DNA of 48,240 bases from an uncultured Lactobacillus sp. (lineage in GTDB: Bacteria; Bacillota; Bacilli; Lactobacillales; Lactobacillaceae), in assembly GCF_948948975.1 (NCBI RefSeq), contig NZ_CARBVX010000016.1, positions 1 through 48,240 on the forward strand. The letters run 5' to 3'. The stretch's first letter is position 1. Every line of letters begins with the position of its first letter. Made by a program: the position numbers and the translations under genes. Under the pieces are notes generated by a model, which saw only the letters and a list, made by a program, of their open reading frames with translations, had not been told where the DNA came from and searched no databases. Shown in pieces: positions 28,688 through 40,639 of the stretch.

Positions 28688-28735
28688 AAACTCCTTTCTA
28701 ATACTGAAATTACAGATTTTAGAAAGGAGTTTTTT
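28688..28735 (+). terminator. ftsH terminator whose 3' arm contains the only ribosome-binding-like sequence of the next gene
   Basis: A perfect 14-bp stem (28688-28701 with 28719-28732) is followed by T residues to 28735. The 3' arm includes AGAAAGGAG. The next gene starts 11 bases after the T run. Confidence 0.9.
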
Positions 28736-28745
28736 GGTATTAAGA

Positions 28746-31421
28746 ATGAAATATTTAAGTAAAAAAGAAAAAAAGATTTTAAAGATAAGCCTAATAAGTT
28801 GTTTAACAACTATAGTTCTCTTTTTCCTTTTATCTACTTTGACAGATTGTAATCCAATCTTTGGAGGAGTTCTGTATAGTGGGGATTTACCAAATCAATA
28901 TTTGTCCTTCTTTCAATATTATCGTCATTTAATGCTCGGTAATTGGAGTAGTGCAGGATTTAGTTTTCTCAATGGTTTGGGTGGAGATATGGCCGGAAAT
29001 ATTGGCTATTATCTTCTTAGCCCACTCAATTTTGTTGTGTTCCTTTTCCCAGCAAGTAAAATGAATATTGCTGTGTATATTATTATCCTGATCAAATTAG
29101 GTTTAATGAGTGGAACCTTTACTTGGCTGACTTTGAAATGGTTTAAGTTTAAGTATCAAGCATATCCTGTCTTTTTAGGAATTGCTTATGGCTTGAGCGG
29201 ATATTCGATTGCCTATGCTGGAAATGTAATGTGGTTTGATGGTTTAGTCTTACTTCCGTTAATTTCCTATGCATTGATCAGAGGAATCAGGAAGAATGTT
29301 TGGCTGGCTTACAGTGTTTTGCTAGCATGTGCTATCATTTTTAATTACTATATTGGCTACATGATTTGTATCTTTTTAGTAATATTGTTTTTGGCATATA
29401 CAGTTAACAATTTTGAAAATCGCAAAACTTTTCTTCATCAATTTACTGGTTTTGCAATTAGTTCAATCATTAGTGGGTTAATCAGCGCAGTAGTTATTCT
29501 GCCAACTTTCTTTAACCTTTCTAGCAATAAGTTATCTCAGGCAGACTTTAATTCTAATTTTGAAATTAAAACTTTAATTAGTGGTGGAAAAGCTGTTTCA
29601 AGATTATTTATTGGTGATACTTACAATGATTGGGCACCAATTTTTGTTGGTACGTTAGTTTTAATTGTATTTATTCTTTACTTTATTGATGGACGTAACT
29701 CCATCAAAGAAAGAATTACTAATCTAGTTATTGGACTATTTTTTGTGTTGAGTATTACTGTGCCAAAAATCTATCTCTTTTGGCATGGTGGGCAACAAAC
29801 TATTGCTTATCCATATCGTTTTGGATTTATTATTGTATTCTGGTTCTTACTTTTGGCGGCAAAAGAGCTGTCTAACTTAAGTGAATATAGAAAAGAAAGT
29901 AAAAGAGAAAGACTTATTGCTGCTGGAATTTACTTACTTGTTAGTTTAGCAGCTGTATATATTCGTCGTAGAATTGGACCATGGAATGGTTATGCTTGGC
30001 TGGCAGTTGTCCTAGTAATTATATTTGGAATTTTAGTTTATTTCTCTGATAAAAGATTTGTCCGTGTAACTTTGTTATTAGTGGGTCTAGTTGAATTAGC
30101 TGGGAATGCCTATATTGGATTGAATCATTTAGGAATGAAGAGTGGGGCATACCCATCTTATGTCTCTGAAAATCAAAGTATTATTTCTCGAATTCCAAAT
30201 TCTGATAAAACAGGTAGATTAGCTAAAAACTATGAGCTAAATAATGATCGCGGTGAGGGATACACTTTTAATTACCGGGGAATGGAAGAATTTTCATCAA
30301 ATAATGATTCTCGCATTAGTTCATTATTGACTGATCTTGGTTTTTCAACTTTTCGTTATTTCTACTATTATCAAACAGGTACTGTAGTAACAGATGCTAT
30401 TTTTAATGTAAAAACATTTATTAATAGTTCACTTTCTAATCAAAGTGTTTCACCAGAATACATTAGCTATGGTTTGAGAAATGATTTAAAGAACCATCCT
30501 GTGATTTTTAAACAGGGTGATAAGACAGTTTATCGAAATGAAACTCTACCATTTGCTTTTGCAGGTGGTTTAGCTAATAAGTTAAAATTCAAAGAAGAAA
30601 ATCCCGTATATAATCAAAATTTAGTTTTAAATTCTTTAACTCAAACTAAGAAAGACGTTTTGAGTTATAGTTCTAAAGATGCTGAAATTAAATCTAAGAA
30701 TGTGAATCTTAAATTTAAGAAGGGCAAGTTTAAAGCTAAGAGAACGTCAGACAACCCGGGTACAATAACATTTACATATAATAATTTGAAACCTGAGCAA
30801 GTCGGTTATATTCGTTTCAGTAAGAATTTAATGGACCAAATTGTGGTTTTGAATAGTTATCAAATGAAGCAAAATCCTAATTATTGCTTACCATTTACTG
30901 TTTCAATTAATGGTAAAGATGTCTATCTTCAACAGTACACAGATCAACTTATTGGAGTTCAAGCTGATAAAAACGGAAAACTGGCAGTGAAGATGACTTT
31001 AGACGGAAAGTCAAATGAAGTTGAGTTTAAATATCCACGTTTTGTGAATATTGATCAGACTGCACTAGAAAATAAAGTTAAAAAAGCTCAAAATAATCGC
31101 ATGAAGTTTTCTGCGTTTAGGGATAGCTATGTAGCTGGAATAGTAAAGACTGATAAAAATGAAAACTTAGCAACCACCATTCCTTATAGTAAAGGATGGC
31201 GAGCAGAAGTGGACGGAAAACCAGTTAAAATTAATCGAACTTTGAAAGTGTTTATTGGCTTAAAATTAAAGCCGGGAACTCATCAAATAACTTTCAAATA
31301 TAGAACACCTGGTTTAGTCATCGGTGCTTTACTAAGCATTATCGGTATTATTGCCTTAGCTGTATATACGTTCTATCTAAAGAAAAATAAAACATCTATT
31401 AGTCAGAAAACTAATAAATAG
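28746..31421 (+). CDS. YfhO-family membrane protein, copy 1
   Basis: An 891-residue membrane protein. About a dozen hydrophobic segments lie in residues 1-490, then a large hydrophilic extracytoplasmic part (about 490-855) and a final helix near 860-880. Motifs include LTDCNPIFGGVLYSGDLPNQ and WFDGLVLLPLISYAL. YfhO proteins are taken as GT-C-type glycosyltransferases; in B. subtilis YfhO is linked to lipoteichoic acid glycosylation. The Asp in SGDL sits where GT-C enzymes place the catalytic acid (inference). I choose ATG 28746; TTG 28734 is also in frame. The only Shine-Dalgarno-like sequence is in the terminator arm, badly spaced for either. Paralogous to the next gene. Confidence 0.85.
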   Translation: MKYLSKKEKKILKISLISCLTTIVLFFLLSTLTDCNPIFGGVLYSGDLPNQYLSFFQYYRHLMLGNWSSAGFSFLNGLGGDMAGNIGYYLLSPLNFVVFLFPASKMNIAVYIIILIKLGLMSGTFTWLTLKWFKFKYQAYPVFLGIAYGLSGYSIAYAGNVMWFDGLVLLPLISYALIRGIRKNVWLAYSVLLACAIIFNYYIGYMICIFLVILFLAYTVNNFENRKTFLHQFTGFAISSIISGLISAVVILPTFFNLSSNKLSQADFNSNFEIKTLISGGKAVSRLFIGDTYNDWAPIFVGTLVLIVFILYFIDGRNSIKERITNLVIGLFFVLSITVPKIYLFWHGGQQTIAYPYRFGFIIVFWFLLLAAKELSNLSEYRKESKRERLIAAGIYLLVSLAAVYIRRRIGPWNGYAWLAVVLVIIFGILVYFSDKRFVRVTLLLVGLVELAGNAYIGLNHLGMKSGAYPSYVSENQSIISRIPNSDKTGRLAKNYELNNDRGEGYTFNYRGMEEFSSNNDSRISSLLTDLGFSTFRYFYYYQTGTVVTDAIFNVKTFINSSLSNQSVSPEYISYGLRNDLKNHPVIFKQGDKTVYRNETLPFAFAGGLANKLKFKEENPVYNQNLVLNSLTQTKKDVLSYSSKDAEIKSKNVNLKFKKGKFKAKRTSDNPGTITFTYNNLKPEQVGYIRFSKNLMDQIVVLNSYQMKQNPNYCLPFTVSINGKDVYLQQYTDQLIGVQADKNGKLAVKMTLDGKSNEVEFKYPRFVNIDQTALENKVKKAQNNRMKFSAFRDSYVAGIVKTDKNENLATTIPYSKGWRAEVDGKPVKINRTLKVFIGLKLKPGTHQITFKYRTPGLVIGALLSIIGIIALAVYTFYLKKNKTSISQKTNK

Positions 31422-31436
31422 GTGAAATAAAGATTG

Positions 31437-31466
31437 TACACCCCTCTAAAATTAGAGGGGTGTATT
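31437..31466 (+). terminator. Hairpin between the two YfhO genes
   Basis: TACACCCCTCTA (31437-31448) pairs perfectly with TAGAGGGGTGTA (31453-31464). The tail has only three T residues, so it may be a weak terminator or an mRNA-stabilising hairpin. It lies 16 bases after one gene and 18 before the next. Confidence 0.65.
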
Positions 31467-31483
31467 TAGAATTAAGGATAATA

Positions 31484-34126
31484 ATGAAAAAGTTGAGTAA
31501 AGAAAAGAAAAATATTCTGAAACTGTGTTTGACAAGTTTTGGAATAACTATAGCGATTTTCCTAATTGTATCTAGTTTGGCAAATTGTAATCCGTTTTTA
31601 GATGGAGTTTTATGGGGCGGAGATTTACCAGATGAATATCTGTCATTTTTTCAATATCTTCGTCGTTTGATTTTAGGAAACTGGAATAGTCTGCAATTTA
31701 GTTTTGCTAATGGATTGGGTGCAGATATGGCCGGAAACATTGGTTACTATCTGGCTAGCCCATTGAATTTACTAATTTTATTATTTCCAGCTAGTCAAAT
31801 AAATTTAGCCCTCTATGTAATAATTGTTATCAAATTAGGCTTGGCTAGTGCTGCATTTACGTTTTTAATTTTAAAATTTTTCAATTTTAAAAATCAGATC
31901 TATTCAGTTTTTCTTGGAATTATTTATGGATTAAGTGGGTACTGCATTGGATATGGAGCAAATTTAATGTGGCTCGATGGAGTAATCCTATTACCATTAA
32001 TTATTTATGCTCTGGTCAAAGGTTTGGTTGAAAGACGTTGGGCTCTTTATACTGTTTTACTAGCATGCGCCATAATTTTTAACTATTATATTGGCTACAT
32101 GATTTGTATCTTCATGGTAATTGCCTTTTGTGCTTATACAATCAATAATTTTAAGAGTAAAAAAATATTCATCCAGCAAATAGTTGATTTTGTAATAAGT
32201 TCACTAATTAGTGGATTAATTAGTGCTGTCATTACCTTGCCAACATGGATGAATTTATCTAATAATAAATTTGCTGAACATACTATCAATGAGGGTTTTA
32301 AGCTAAGCCTAGTTTCTTCAATTGCCAAAAGTATATCTGCTTTATTTATGAAAAATACCTTTAATGGGTCACCGCTTTTATTTATTGGTACTTTGGCAAT
32401 AATTGTTTTCATTTTATATTTTATTGATAATAAGAATTCAAAAAAAGAAAGAATTACTAACTTAGTGATTGGCTTAGTTTTTCTACTAAGTTTGGTTCAA
32501 ACAAAAATATATCTTTTCTGGCATGGAGGACAAAAACCAGTTGGTTTTCCATATCGGTTTAGTTTTATTATTATCTTTTGGATTTTATTATTAGTTGCAA
32601 AAGAACTAGCAAGTTTCGATTTAAAGAAAAAACAACTCCTGTTAGCAGCTGGAAGCCTATTTATTTTGGGACTTTTGGTGACTGTCTTAAGGTTGCACTA
32701 TGGGAAATACGACATTTATATGTTGGTTTCTCTTGGCTTAATTATTTTGTTTAGTCTTTTACTTTATTTTTCAGACCATAAATCATCTCGTCTCCTTTTA
32801 GTGATGGTAGGAGTAATAGAAATTGCTATTAATAGTTATCTCACTTTAGATGGAATAGGGATGAAAAGTAATATATATTCTAATTATGTAACTGAAAACC
32901 AAGAGTTATTTGATCGTTTACCAGCCAATGTTAAAAGTAAAAGAATAGCCAAAAATTACTTTTTAAATAATGATCGCGGCGAAAGCTACGCATTTAACTA
33001 TAAAGGAGCAGAGATTTTTTCTTCTAATAATGATCCAAAAATTAGTAAATTGTATGCTAACTTAGGGTTATCAGCATATGGTTATTATTATTTCTATAAA
33101 ACCGGGACGGTAGTGACTGATGCTATTTTTAATATTGGTGGTTTTATTGATAATTCCTTACCAAGTCAAAGTATCTCCCCAGAATATATTAGTTATGGGC
33201 TGAGAGATGATTTGAAAAATAATCCGATTTTATTAAAAGAAAAGCAGTACACAGCATATCGAACTGATACATTGCCACTTGTTTTTGCTGGTAACTTATC
33301 TAATAATTTAAAATTCAAGAGTAACGATCCTGTTTATAATCAAAATCTAGTTTTAAATTCGCTAACTCAAACTCAAGGAAATGTCTTAACTTATAGTCTA
33401 AAATCTGCAAATATTAAAGTAACTGATAGTAAGTTAAGTCAAGAAAAGAGGAAGTTTACGGTAACTCGGACATCTGATAAAGAAGGAAGTGTAACTTTTA
33501 CTTTTGATGGTTTGAGACCAAAAGAGACGGCTTATATCCAATTTGGTAAAGATTTAATGGGGTTTGCGGATCCACTAACTACTTATCATGCAAGGCAGGA
33601 TGGAAATAATAAGCCTGAATTAAGTATTACCGTTAATAAAAAAGATGTTCGACTTCAACCACAAGTTAAGCAATTAATTGGTGTTCAAGCAAATCAAAAA
33701 GGCCAGATCCAAATTAAATGGAGACTAGCAGGAAATAAACGGATTCTGACTAGTGAAGTGCCACGTTTAGTAAATATTAATTCAACTTTATTGAAATCCA
33801 AAATTTCACAAGTTAATAATAAAAAACAGATGCACTTAAGAACTTTTAGAGATAATTATCTATCAGGAAAAATAAATACCACTAAAAATGAAAATCTGGT
33901 AACTACTATTCCATACAGTAGGGGTTGGAAAGTAAAAGTAGATGGTAAACCAGTTAAGGTTAGCCGAACTTTGGATGTATTTATTGGTTTAGATATGAAA
34001 CCTGGCAAGCATACTGTAGTAATGAAATATAGGACTCCTGGATTGCTAATTGGAGTTATAACAAGTATCATAGGTATAATCTTACTAGTGGTATTTAATG
34101 GGTACTTGGAAAAGAAAAAGTATTAG
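31484..34126 (+). CDS. YfhO-family membrane protein, copy 2
   Basis: An 880-residue paralogue of the preceding gene, aligning end to end: LANCNPFLDGVLWGGDLPDE, WLDGVILLPLIIYAL, FNYYIGYMICIF, a shared SPEYISYGLR block and the C-terminal YRTPGLLIG. Same layout of about a dozen N-terminal helices, a large outer domain and one last helix. I place the start at ATG 31484, preceded by AAGGA; the frame is open to 31460 across the hairpin. Probably a cell-envelope glycosyltransferase with a different donor or acceptor from copy 1; that is inference. Confidence 0.85.
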   Translation: MKKLSKEKKNILKLCLTSFGITIAIFLIVSSLANCNPFLDGVLWGGDLPDEYLSFFQYLRRLILGNWNSLQFSFANGLGADMAGNIGYYLASPLNLLILLFPASQINLALYVIIVIKLGLASAAFTFLILKFFNFKNQIYSVFLGIIYGLSGYCIGYGANLMWLDGVILLPLIIYALVKGLVERRWALYTVLLACAIIFNYYIGYMICIFMVIAFCAYTINNFKSKKIFIQQIVDFVISSLISGLISAVITLPTWMNLSNNKFAEHTINEGFKLSLVSSIAKSISALFMKNTFNGSPLLFIGTLAIIVFILYFIDNKNSKKERITNLVIGLVFLLSLVQTKIYLFWHGGQKPVGFPYRFSFIIIFWILLLVAKELASFDLKKKQLLLAAGSLFILGLLVTVLRLHYGKYDIYMLVSLGLIILFSLLLYFSDHKSSRLLLVMVGVIEIAINSYLTLDGIGMKSNIYSNYVTENQELFDRLPANVKSKRIAKNYFLNNDRGESYAFNYKGAEIFSSNNDPKISKLYANLGLSAYGYYYFYKTGTVVTDAIFNIGGFIDNSLPSQSISPEYISYGLRDDLKNNPILLKEKQYTAYRTDTLPLVFAGNLSNNLKFKSNDPVYNQNLVLNSLTQTQGNVLTYSLKSANIKVTDSKLSQEKRKFTVTRTSDKEGSVTFTFDGLRPKETAYIQFGKDLMGFADPLTTYHARQDGNNKPELSITVNKKDVRLQPQVKQLIGVQANQKGQIQIKWRLAGNKRILTSEVPRLVNINSTLLKSKISQVNNKKQMHLRTFRDNYLSGKINTTKNENLVTTIPYSRGWKVKVDGKPVKVSRTLDVFIGLDMKPGKHTVVMKYRTPGLLIGVITSIIGIILLVVFNGYLEKKKY

Positions 34127-34132
34127 TCAAAG

Positions 34133-34165
34133 AATAAAGTCTATAATTTATAGGCTTTATTTTTT
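34133..34165 (+). terminator. Terminator after YfhO copy 2, abutting the hslO ribosome binding site
   Basis: AATAAAGTCTAT (34133-34144) pairs with ATAGGCTTTATT (34150-34161; one G-U), and T residues run to 34165. AGGAG of hslO begins at 34166. Confidence 0.8.
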
Positions 34166-34176
34166 AGGAGATAAAA

Positions 34177-35052
34177 ATGAAAGATTATTTAGTAAAAGCA
34201 ATTGATAAAACTAAGAATTTACGATTAATTACGGTTGATGCTAAAGATTTAGTAAGTGAAGCACAAAAAAGACATGACACCTGGAGTGCATCTTCAGCTG
34301 TACTTGGAAGAACGCTTATTGGTGGATTGCTCTTGTCAGCAGCTTTATTGAAAGATAAAGATGAATTAACCGTTAGATTACTTGGAAATGGTCCAGTAGG
34401 AGCAACTATTGTAACAGCAAAAGCTGATTTAACAATTAAAGGATATATTCAAAATCCTCATATAGCACTTCCACCTAAAAAAGATGGACATATCGATGTA
34501 GCAAAAGCTGTTGGAAAAGGGTGGCTTGAGGTGACCAAGGATCAAGGCTTAAAGGAGCCATATACAGGTCAAGTTCCGATTGTTAGCGGGGAGATTGCAG
34601 AAGATTTTACATATTATTTAGCTAAATCTGAGCAAATTCCTTCAGCTGTTGGTTTATCAGTATTTGTTGAGCCTAATAATGAGATTGGGGCTGCTGGTGG
34701 ATTTATTTTGCAGGCATTACCTGGAGCTACTGATGAACAATTAGCTGAAGTTGAAAAGAGAATTAAGGCTTTACCTAATCTTTCTACTTTATTTTTAGAT
34801 GGGATGACACCTGAAAATTTGGCAGAGAGAATTCTAGGGACTGATTGTAAAATTTTAGCTAAAGAGGATGTTTCTTTTGCTTGTGATTGTTCGAAAGAAA
34901 AATATAGTCAAATCTTAGCTACCTTAAAACCAGCGCAATTAAAAGAAATGATTGAGAAGGATCATGGCGCAGAGTTAGTTTGCCGCTTTTGTAAAGAAAA
35001 ATATCATTTTACTGAAGATGAGTTAAAAGATGTTCTTAAGAAGGCAAATTAA
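34177..35052 (+). CDS. hslO: Redox-regulated chaperone Hsp33
   Basis: A 291-residue holdase switched on by oxidation when its zinc cluster opens. The N-terminal domain includes GRTLIGGLLLSAALLKD and the conserved VRLLGNGPVGA. The C-terminal zinc cysteines are Cys236, Cys238, Cys269 and Cys272 (CDC and CRFC). AGGAG lies directly after the upstream T tract, six bases before the ATG, with no room for an own promoter between terminator and start. Confidence 0.96.
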   Translation: MKDYLVKAIDKTKNLRLITVDAKDLVSEAQKRHDTWSASSAVLGRTLIGGLLLSAALLKDKDELTVRLLGNGPVGATIVTAKADLTIKGYIQNPHIALPPKKDGHIDVAKAVGKGWLEVTKDQGLKEPYTGQVPIVSGEIAEDFTYYLAKSEQIPSAVGLSVFVEPNNEIGAAGGFILQALPGATDEQLAEVEKRIKALPNLSTLFLDGMTPENLAERILGTDCKILAKEDVSFACDCSKEKYSQILATLKPAQLKEMIEKDHGAELVCRFCKEKYHFTEDELKDVLKKAN

Positions 35053-35074
35053 AGTGGTGTGTAATGAAGAGTTT

Positions 35075-35083
35075 TGCTATGAT
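35075..35083 (+). promoter_or_regulatory. Extended -10 promoter of dusB
   Basis: TG-C-TATGAT lies 29 bases before the dusB GTG, in the 59-base gap after hslO. Confidence 0.45.
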
Positions 35084-35111
35084 ATTAGGGTATTTGAAAG
35101 GGTGAGCAAGT

Positions 35112-37675
<2,564 letters not shown>

Positions 37676-37686
37676 TTTTTGCTAAA

Positions 37687-37717
37687 TAGACTGTCGTAAA
37701 TGACGGTCTATTTTTTT
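37687..37717 (+). terminator. Terminator of lysS
   Basis: TAGACTGTC (37687-37695) pairs with GACGGTCTA (37702-37710; one G-U), followed by seven T residues. Confidence 0.88.
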
Positions 37718-37737
37718 AATATTTTTTCAAAAAATAC

Positions 37738-37765
37738 TTGCAATAAAAAGATGTTTTGCTATACT
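37738..37765 (+). promoter_or_regulatory. Promoter of the tRNA pair
   Basis: TTGCAA (37738-37743), 16 bases, then TG-C-TATACT (-10 at 37760-37765). Both a fair -35 and an extended -10 are present, and the tRNA begins 12 bases downstream. Confidence 0.75.
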
Positions 37766-37777
37766 AATAAATGTACT

Positions 37778-37852
37778 GCGGAAGTAGTTCAGTGGTAGAA
37801 CATCACCTTGCCATGGTGGGGGTCGCGGGTTCGAATCCCGTCTTCCGCTCCA
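37778..37852 (+). tRNA. tRNA-Gly (GCC)
   Basis: The acceptor strands GCGGAAG and CTTCCGC pair fully. The anticodon stem TCACC/GGTGG holds loop TTGCCAT with anticodon GCC, and the T-arm is CGGGTTCGAATCCCG. The CCA end is encoded (37850-37852). Terminator 37857-37886 follows at once. Confidence 0.96.
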
Positions 37853-37856
37853 GTAT

Positions 37857-37886
37857 AAAAGACTCACCGAAGTGTGAGTCTTTTTT
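37857..37886 (+). terminator. Terminator between the two tRNA genes
   Basis: AAAAGACTCAC (37857-37867) pairs with GTGAGTCTTTT (37874-37884 region), and T residues run to 37886. Only six bases separate it from the tRNA-Pro gene. Confidence 0.88.
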
Positions 37887-37892
37887 GTTATT

Positions 37893-37966
<74 letters not shown>

Positions 37967-37984
37967 TTGAATATTATTTTATTA

Positions 37985-38020
37985 AAAAGTTCGTCTTGGG
38001 TTAGAAAGACGAACTTTTTT
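37985..38020 (+). terminator. Terminator after tRNA-Pro
   Basis: AAAAGTTCGTCTT (37985-37997) pairs with AAGACGAACTTTT (38006-38018), and T residues run to 38020. Confidence 0.92.
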
Positions 38021-38050
38021 GTATATAATGTTCATGAAAATATCAAATAG

Positions 38051-38078
38051 TTTACATTTACTAATTGTAAGTGATAAT
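38051..38078 (+). promoter_or_regulatory. clpC promoter overlapped by a 19-bp palindrome
   Basis: TTTACA (38051-38056), 16 bases, GATAAT (38073-38078). The sequence TTACATTTACTAATTGTAA (38052-38070) is palindromic at eight of nine pairs and covers the -35 and spacer, the position of a repressor site. It matches neither the CtsR heptamer repeat nor CIRCE. The regulator is unknown. Confidence 0.5.
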
Positions 38079-38130
38079 ATATTTGTCTAAAGATTGTAAT
38101 ATGATCTTAAAAGAAGTAAGGCGGTGCAAA

Positions 38131-40599
38131 ATGGAAAAATCGTATAGTGATAGTGCAAAAAATGTTCTTGAAATTGCTAAAGAACAAGCACAAAACTTTC
38201 ACCATCGAATTATTGGAACAGAGCATGTTCTGCTTGCTTTAGTAATCGAAGCTAATGGAGATGCTGGGAAACTTTTGCGTGAAAGAAACGTAACACCAAC
38301 CTTAGTGCGAGAAGAAATTGAAAGATATACTGGCTATGGTTCAAGTCCAAAGGCCACATATATGGAAATGTCCCCCCGCTTAAGTTTAGTTTTGAATTTT
38401 GCTAAACAAAAGGCTGACGAATTAGGGACTGCTCAAATTGAGACGAAACATATTTTGCTAGGTTTATTGGCTAGTGATCAAATTTTAGCAAGTTTAATTT
38501 TGAAAAATATTGGTGTAAATCCACGAGATTTAAGTCAGGATGTGAATGATAGTTTCATGGATGGTTATGGGGAGGAAGATAATACTTTGGGTATCTCTTC
38601 ATCCACTGGCATAAAAAAAGGTAAGTCGTTGACTCCAAATTTAGATAAAGTTAGCGTGAACTTAAATAAAAGAGCACGTGAAGGTGCGATTGATCCAGTA
38701 ATCGGTAGAGATAAAGAAATAAAAAGAGTAATTCAAATTTTATCTCGAAGAACTAAAAATAATCCTGTTTTAGTGGGAGAACCGGGTGTCGGTAAGACTG
38801 CAGTTGCACAAGGAATAGCTACTGCAATTGTAAATCATGAAGTTCCAGATACTCTAGCTAAAAAACGAGTTATGGCATTAGATATGGGAAGTTTAATTGC
38901 TGGAACTAAATATCGTGGTGAATTTGAAGATAGAATGAAGAAGATTCTAAAAGAAATTCAACGTGATGGTTCTGTCATCTTATTTGTTGATGAAATGCAT
39001 ACTTTGATTGGTGCAGGTGGAGCAGAAGGGGCAATTGATGCTTCGAATATCTTAAAGCCTTCATTAGCGCGCGGCGATATTCAAATGATTGGTGCTACTA
39101 CATTTGATGAGTACCAAAAATATATTGAAAAAGATCAGGCCTTAGCAAGACGTTTCCAACAAGTAAAAATTGGTGAACCTTCAAAAGAAGAAACTGTGGA
39201 TATTTTAAAAGGATTGCGTCCTAAATATGAAAAATTCCACAATGTAAAAATTGAAGATGAGGCAATTAATGATGCAGTTGAATTTTCAACACGTTATATT
39301 GCTAATCGGTTCTTACCCGATAAAGCTATAGATTTGATTGATGAAGCAAGTGCAGCTGTAAAAATTCAAGCAATCGGTAAAAGTGATCCTCGTCTAACTA
39401 AATTGGATACGCAAATTAATGATGTTATTCATCAGAAAGAACAAGCTGCAGAAAATCAAAATTTTGTTCAAGCAGCTAAGCTGCGGGATGAGGAAAATAA
39501 ACTTACACAGAATCGGGATAAATTAATCGAAAAAGTAGAGAATAAAAACTCTAAAAAGTCGATTGTTGATTCTGATAAGATCGCTCAGATTGTATCGGAA
39601 TGGACTGGTGTGCCCGTTACTAGAATGAAGAAGAGTGAAACTAAACGCTTAGCTCATTTAGAAAGTATTTTGCATGAACGTGTAATTGGACAGGACGCAG
39701 CCATTAGTGCCGTAAGTCGAGCAATTAGACGAAGTAGAAGCGGAATTAAGGATGAAAATCGTCCAATCGGTTCATTCTTATTCTTGGGGCCTACTGGTGT
39801 AGGTAAGACAGAATTAGCTAAAGCTCTTGCTGCAGCAGTTTTTGGCTCAGAACGAAATATTATTCGTGTAGACATGTCAGAATACATGGACCAAATTGCA
39901 ACAAGCAAATTAATTGGTTCGGCACCAGGATATGTAGGATATGAAGAGGGCGGTCAGCTTTCAGAACGTGTAAGACGTAATCCATATTCAGTAATTTTAT
40001 TGGATGAAGTAGAAAAAGCACATCCAGATGTGTTTAATTTATTGCTTCAAGTTTTGGATGAAGGATTCTTGACTGATTCTAAAGGAAGAAAAGTCGATTT
40101 TAGAAATACGATTATTATCATGACTTCTAACCTTGGTTCACGTAGTTTACAAGAAGATAAGACAGTTGGATTTGCGGCTGATAATGCTGATAAAAATAAA
40201 CTCCAACAAGAAAAAGTTACAGCAGCAGTTAAACAATTCTTCAGACCAGAGTTTTTAAACAGAATTGATGAAACAGTTGTCTTTGATAGCTTAACTAAGA
40301 AGCAATTGCGCGAAATTGTTAGCTTGATGACTGGTCATTTAGTAGATCGTTTAGCTAAAAAAGACGTAACCTTAAAGATTTCACCAGCCGCTTTAGATGT
40401 ATTAGCTAAAGATGGATTCGATCCAGAGATGGGCGCCCGTCCATTACGTCGTGCAATTCAACATGAACTTGAGGATGTAATTGCTGAAGATTTAATTAGT
40501 GAAAAAATTAAGGCTGGTCAAATTGTAAAAATTGGAGCCCATCAGGGTAAATTAAAATTTACAATTGTTGATAAAGAGAAAACTTTAGTTAAAAATTAG
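38131..40599 (+). CDS. clpC: AAA+ unfoldase ClpC, partner of ClpP
   Basis: An 822-residue Hsp100 protein. An N-terminal double Clp repeat (about 1-145: [27 protein letters not shown]) precedes two ATPase modules: Walker A GEPGVGKT (Lys222) and GPTGVGKT (Lys559). A short middle domain with a UVR-like stretch lies at about 420-455 ([14 protein letters not shown]). The frame is open to 38071, but ATG 38131 is preceded by AAGGCGGTG and gives the normal N-terminus. ctsR, mcsA and mcsB, which form an operon with clpC in many Firmicutes, are absent here. ClpC precedes rpoB as usual in lactobacilli. Confidence 0.95.
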   Translation: MEKSYSDSAKNVLEIAKEQAQNFHHRIIGTEHVLLALVIEANGDAGKLLRERNVTPTLVREEIERYTGYGSSPKATYMEMSPRLSLVLNFAKQKADELGTAQIETKHILLGLLASDQILASLILKNIGVNPRDLSQDVNDSFMDGYGEEDNTLGISSSTGIKKGKSLTPNLDKVSVNLNKRAREGAIDPVIGRDKEIKRVIQILSRRTKNNPVLVGEPGVGKTAVAQGIATAIVNHEVPDTLAKKRVMALDMGSLIAGTKYRGEFEDRMKKILKEIQRDGSVILFVDEMHTLIGAGGAEGAIDASNILKPSLARGDIQMIGATTFDEYQKYIEKDQALARRFQQVKIGEPSKEETVDILKGLRPKYEKFHNVKIEDEAINDAVEFSTRYIANRFLPDKAIDLIDEASAAVKIQAIGKSDPRLTKLDTQINDVIHQKEQAAENQNFVQAAKLRDEENKLTQNRDKLIEKVENKNSKKSIVDSDKIAQIVSEWTGVPVTRMKKSETKRLAHLESILHERVIGQDAAISAVSRAIRRSRSGIKDENRPIGSFLFLGPTGVGKTELAKALAAAVFGSERNIIRVDMSEYMDQIATSKLIGSAPGYVGYEEGGQLSERVRRNPYSVILLDEVEKAHPDVFNLLLQVLDEGFLTDSKGRKVDFRNTIIIMTSNLGSRSLQEDKTVGFAADNADKNKLQQEKVTAAVKQFFRPEFLNRIDETVVFDSLTKKQLREIVSLMTGHLVDRLAKKDVTLKISPAALDVLAKDGFDPEMGARPLRRAIQHELEDVIAEDLISEKIKAGQIVKIGAHQGKLKFTIVDKEKTLVKN

Positions 40600-40603
40600 T
40601 TTT

Positions 40604-40632
40604 TTGACAAATTGGTAATATAAGTGTAAAAT
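40604..40632 (+). promoter_or_regulatory. rpoBC promoter
   Basis: TTGACA (40604-40609), a 17-base spacer and TAAAAT (40627-40632), starting five bases after the clpC stop. A second, weaker set (TTGCAA 40749-40754, TAATAT 40770-40775) lies after the leader terminator. Confidence 0.8.
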
Positions 40633-40639
40633 ACTAAAC

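Noticed and set aside
38021..38130. CtsR or HrcA (CIRCE) operator before clpC
   Set aside because: Neither the GGTCAAANNNNGGTCAAA-type heptamer repeat nor TTAGCACTC-N9-GAGTGCTAA is present.
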